From Delphinus delphis (Eukaryota > Chordata > Mammalia > Artiodactyla > Delphinidae), in the NCBI RefSeq assembly GCF_949987515.2, contig NC_082690.1, positions 103,600,400-103,664,399 of the forward strand: a stretch of DNA of 64,000 nucleotides, read 5' to 3'. Every line of letters starts with the position of its first letter. The stretch's first letter is position 1. Of the stretch, positions 47,901 to 64,000 are shown one piece after another. Position numbers and translations under genes: made by a program. The notes under the pieces are model-generated. The model saw nothing but the letters and a program-made list of their open reading frames with translations. It made no database searches and was not told where the DNA came from.

Positions 47901-64000
<16,100 letters not shown>

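Overview
This is vertebrate, clearly mammalian, nuclear DNA: split genes with GT-AG introns, CpG-rich promoters, AATAAA polyadenylation signals, and SINE, LINE and LTR fossils. The six protein-coding genes lie in the order of the human 11q13.1 block: ZNRD2 (+), FAM89B (+), EHBP1L1 (+), KCNK7 (-), MAP3K11 (-) and PCNX3 (+, cut by the window end). I recognised them by reading exons and joining them by phase; every proposed junction keeps the frame. The young SINEs are tRNA-Glu-derived CHR-type elements, found in whales, hippopotamuses and ruminants. I saw no ruminant-specific Bov-A2, Bov-tA or BovB copy in 64 kb, so a cetacean (or hippopotamus) is the likeliest source. That is inference, not proof.

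Layout. 1-4.9 kb is intergenic, with an antisense retroviral integrase fossil, an antisense LINE-1 piece and a tiny SINE stump. 4.9-6.6 kb holds ZNRD2 (199 aa) and 7.2-9.0 kb FAM89B (192 aa). 10.7-26.7 kb is EHBP1L1 (19 coding exons, 1484 aa). 27.0-30.0 kb is KCNK7 (3 coding exons, 307 aa), convergent with EHBP1L1. 31.5-46.5 kb is MAP3K11/MLK3 (10 coding exons, 858 aa). About 2.2 kb of head-to-head promoter DNA separates it from PCNX3, which begins at 48662; 27 coding exons (1503 residues) are present before the window ends in an intron.

The genes are neighbours, not an operon. EHBP1L1 is a Rab8/Bin1-linked membrane-traffic adaptor, FAM89B a LIMK/MRCK adaptor, MAP3K11 a Rac/Cdc42-activated JNK-pathway kinase, KCNK7 a two-pore-domain potassium-channel family member, PCNX3 a pecanex multipass membrane protein, and ZNRD2 a small zinc-ribbon protein.

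I found no new defence system, CRISPR array or gene cluster. The observations most worth following are: (1) the second pore filter of KCNK7 reads Gly-Leu-Gly, where human KCNK7 is known for a Gly-Leu-Glu that breaks it; (2) seven short introns in four genes have lengths divisible by three and no in-frame stop, so retention would insert 29-92 residues; (3) exact or near-exact coding tandem repeats in EHBP1L1 and a 40-bp tandem repeat in PCNX3 intron 27.
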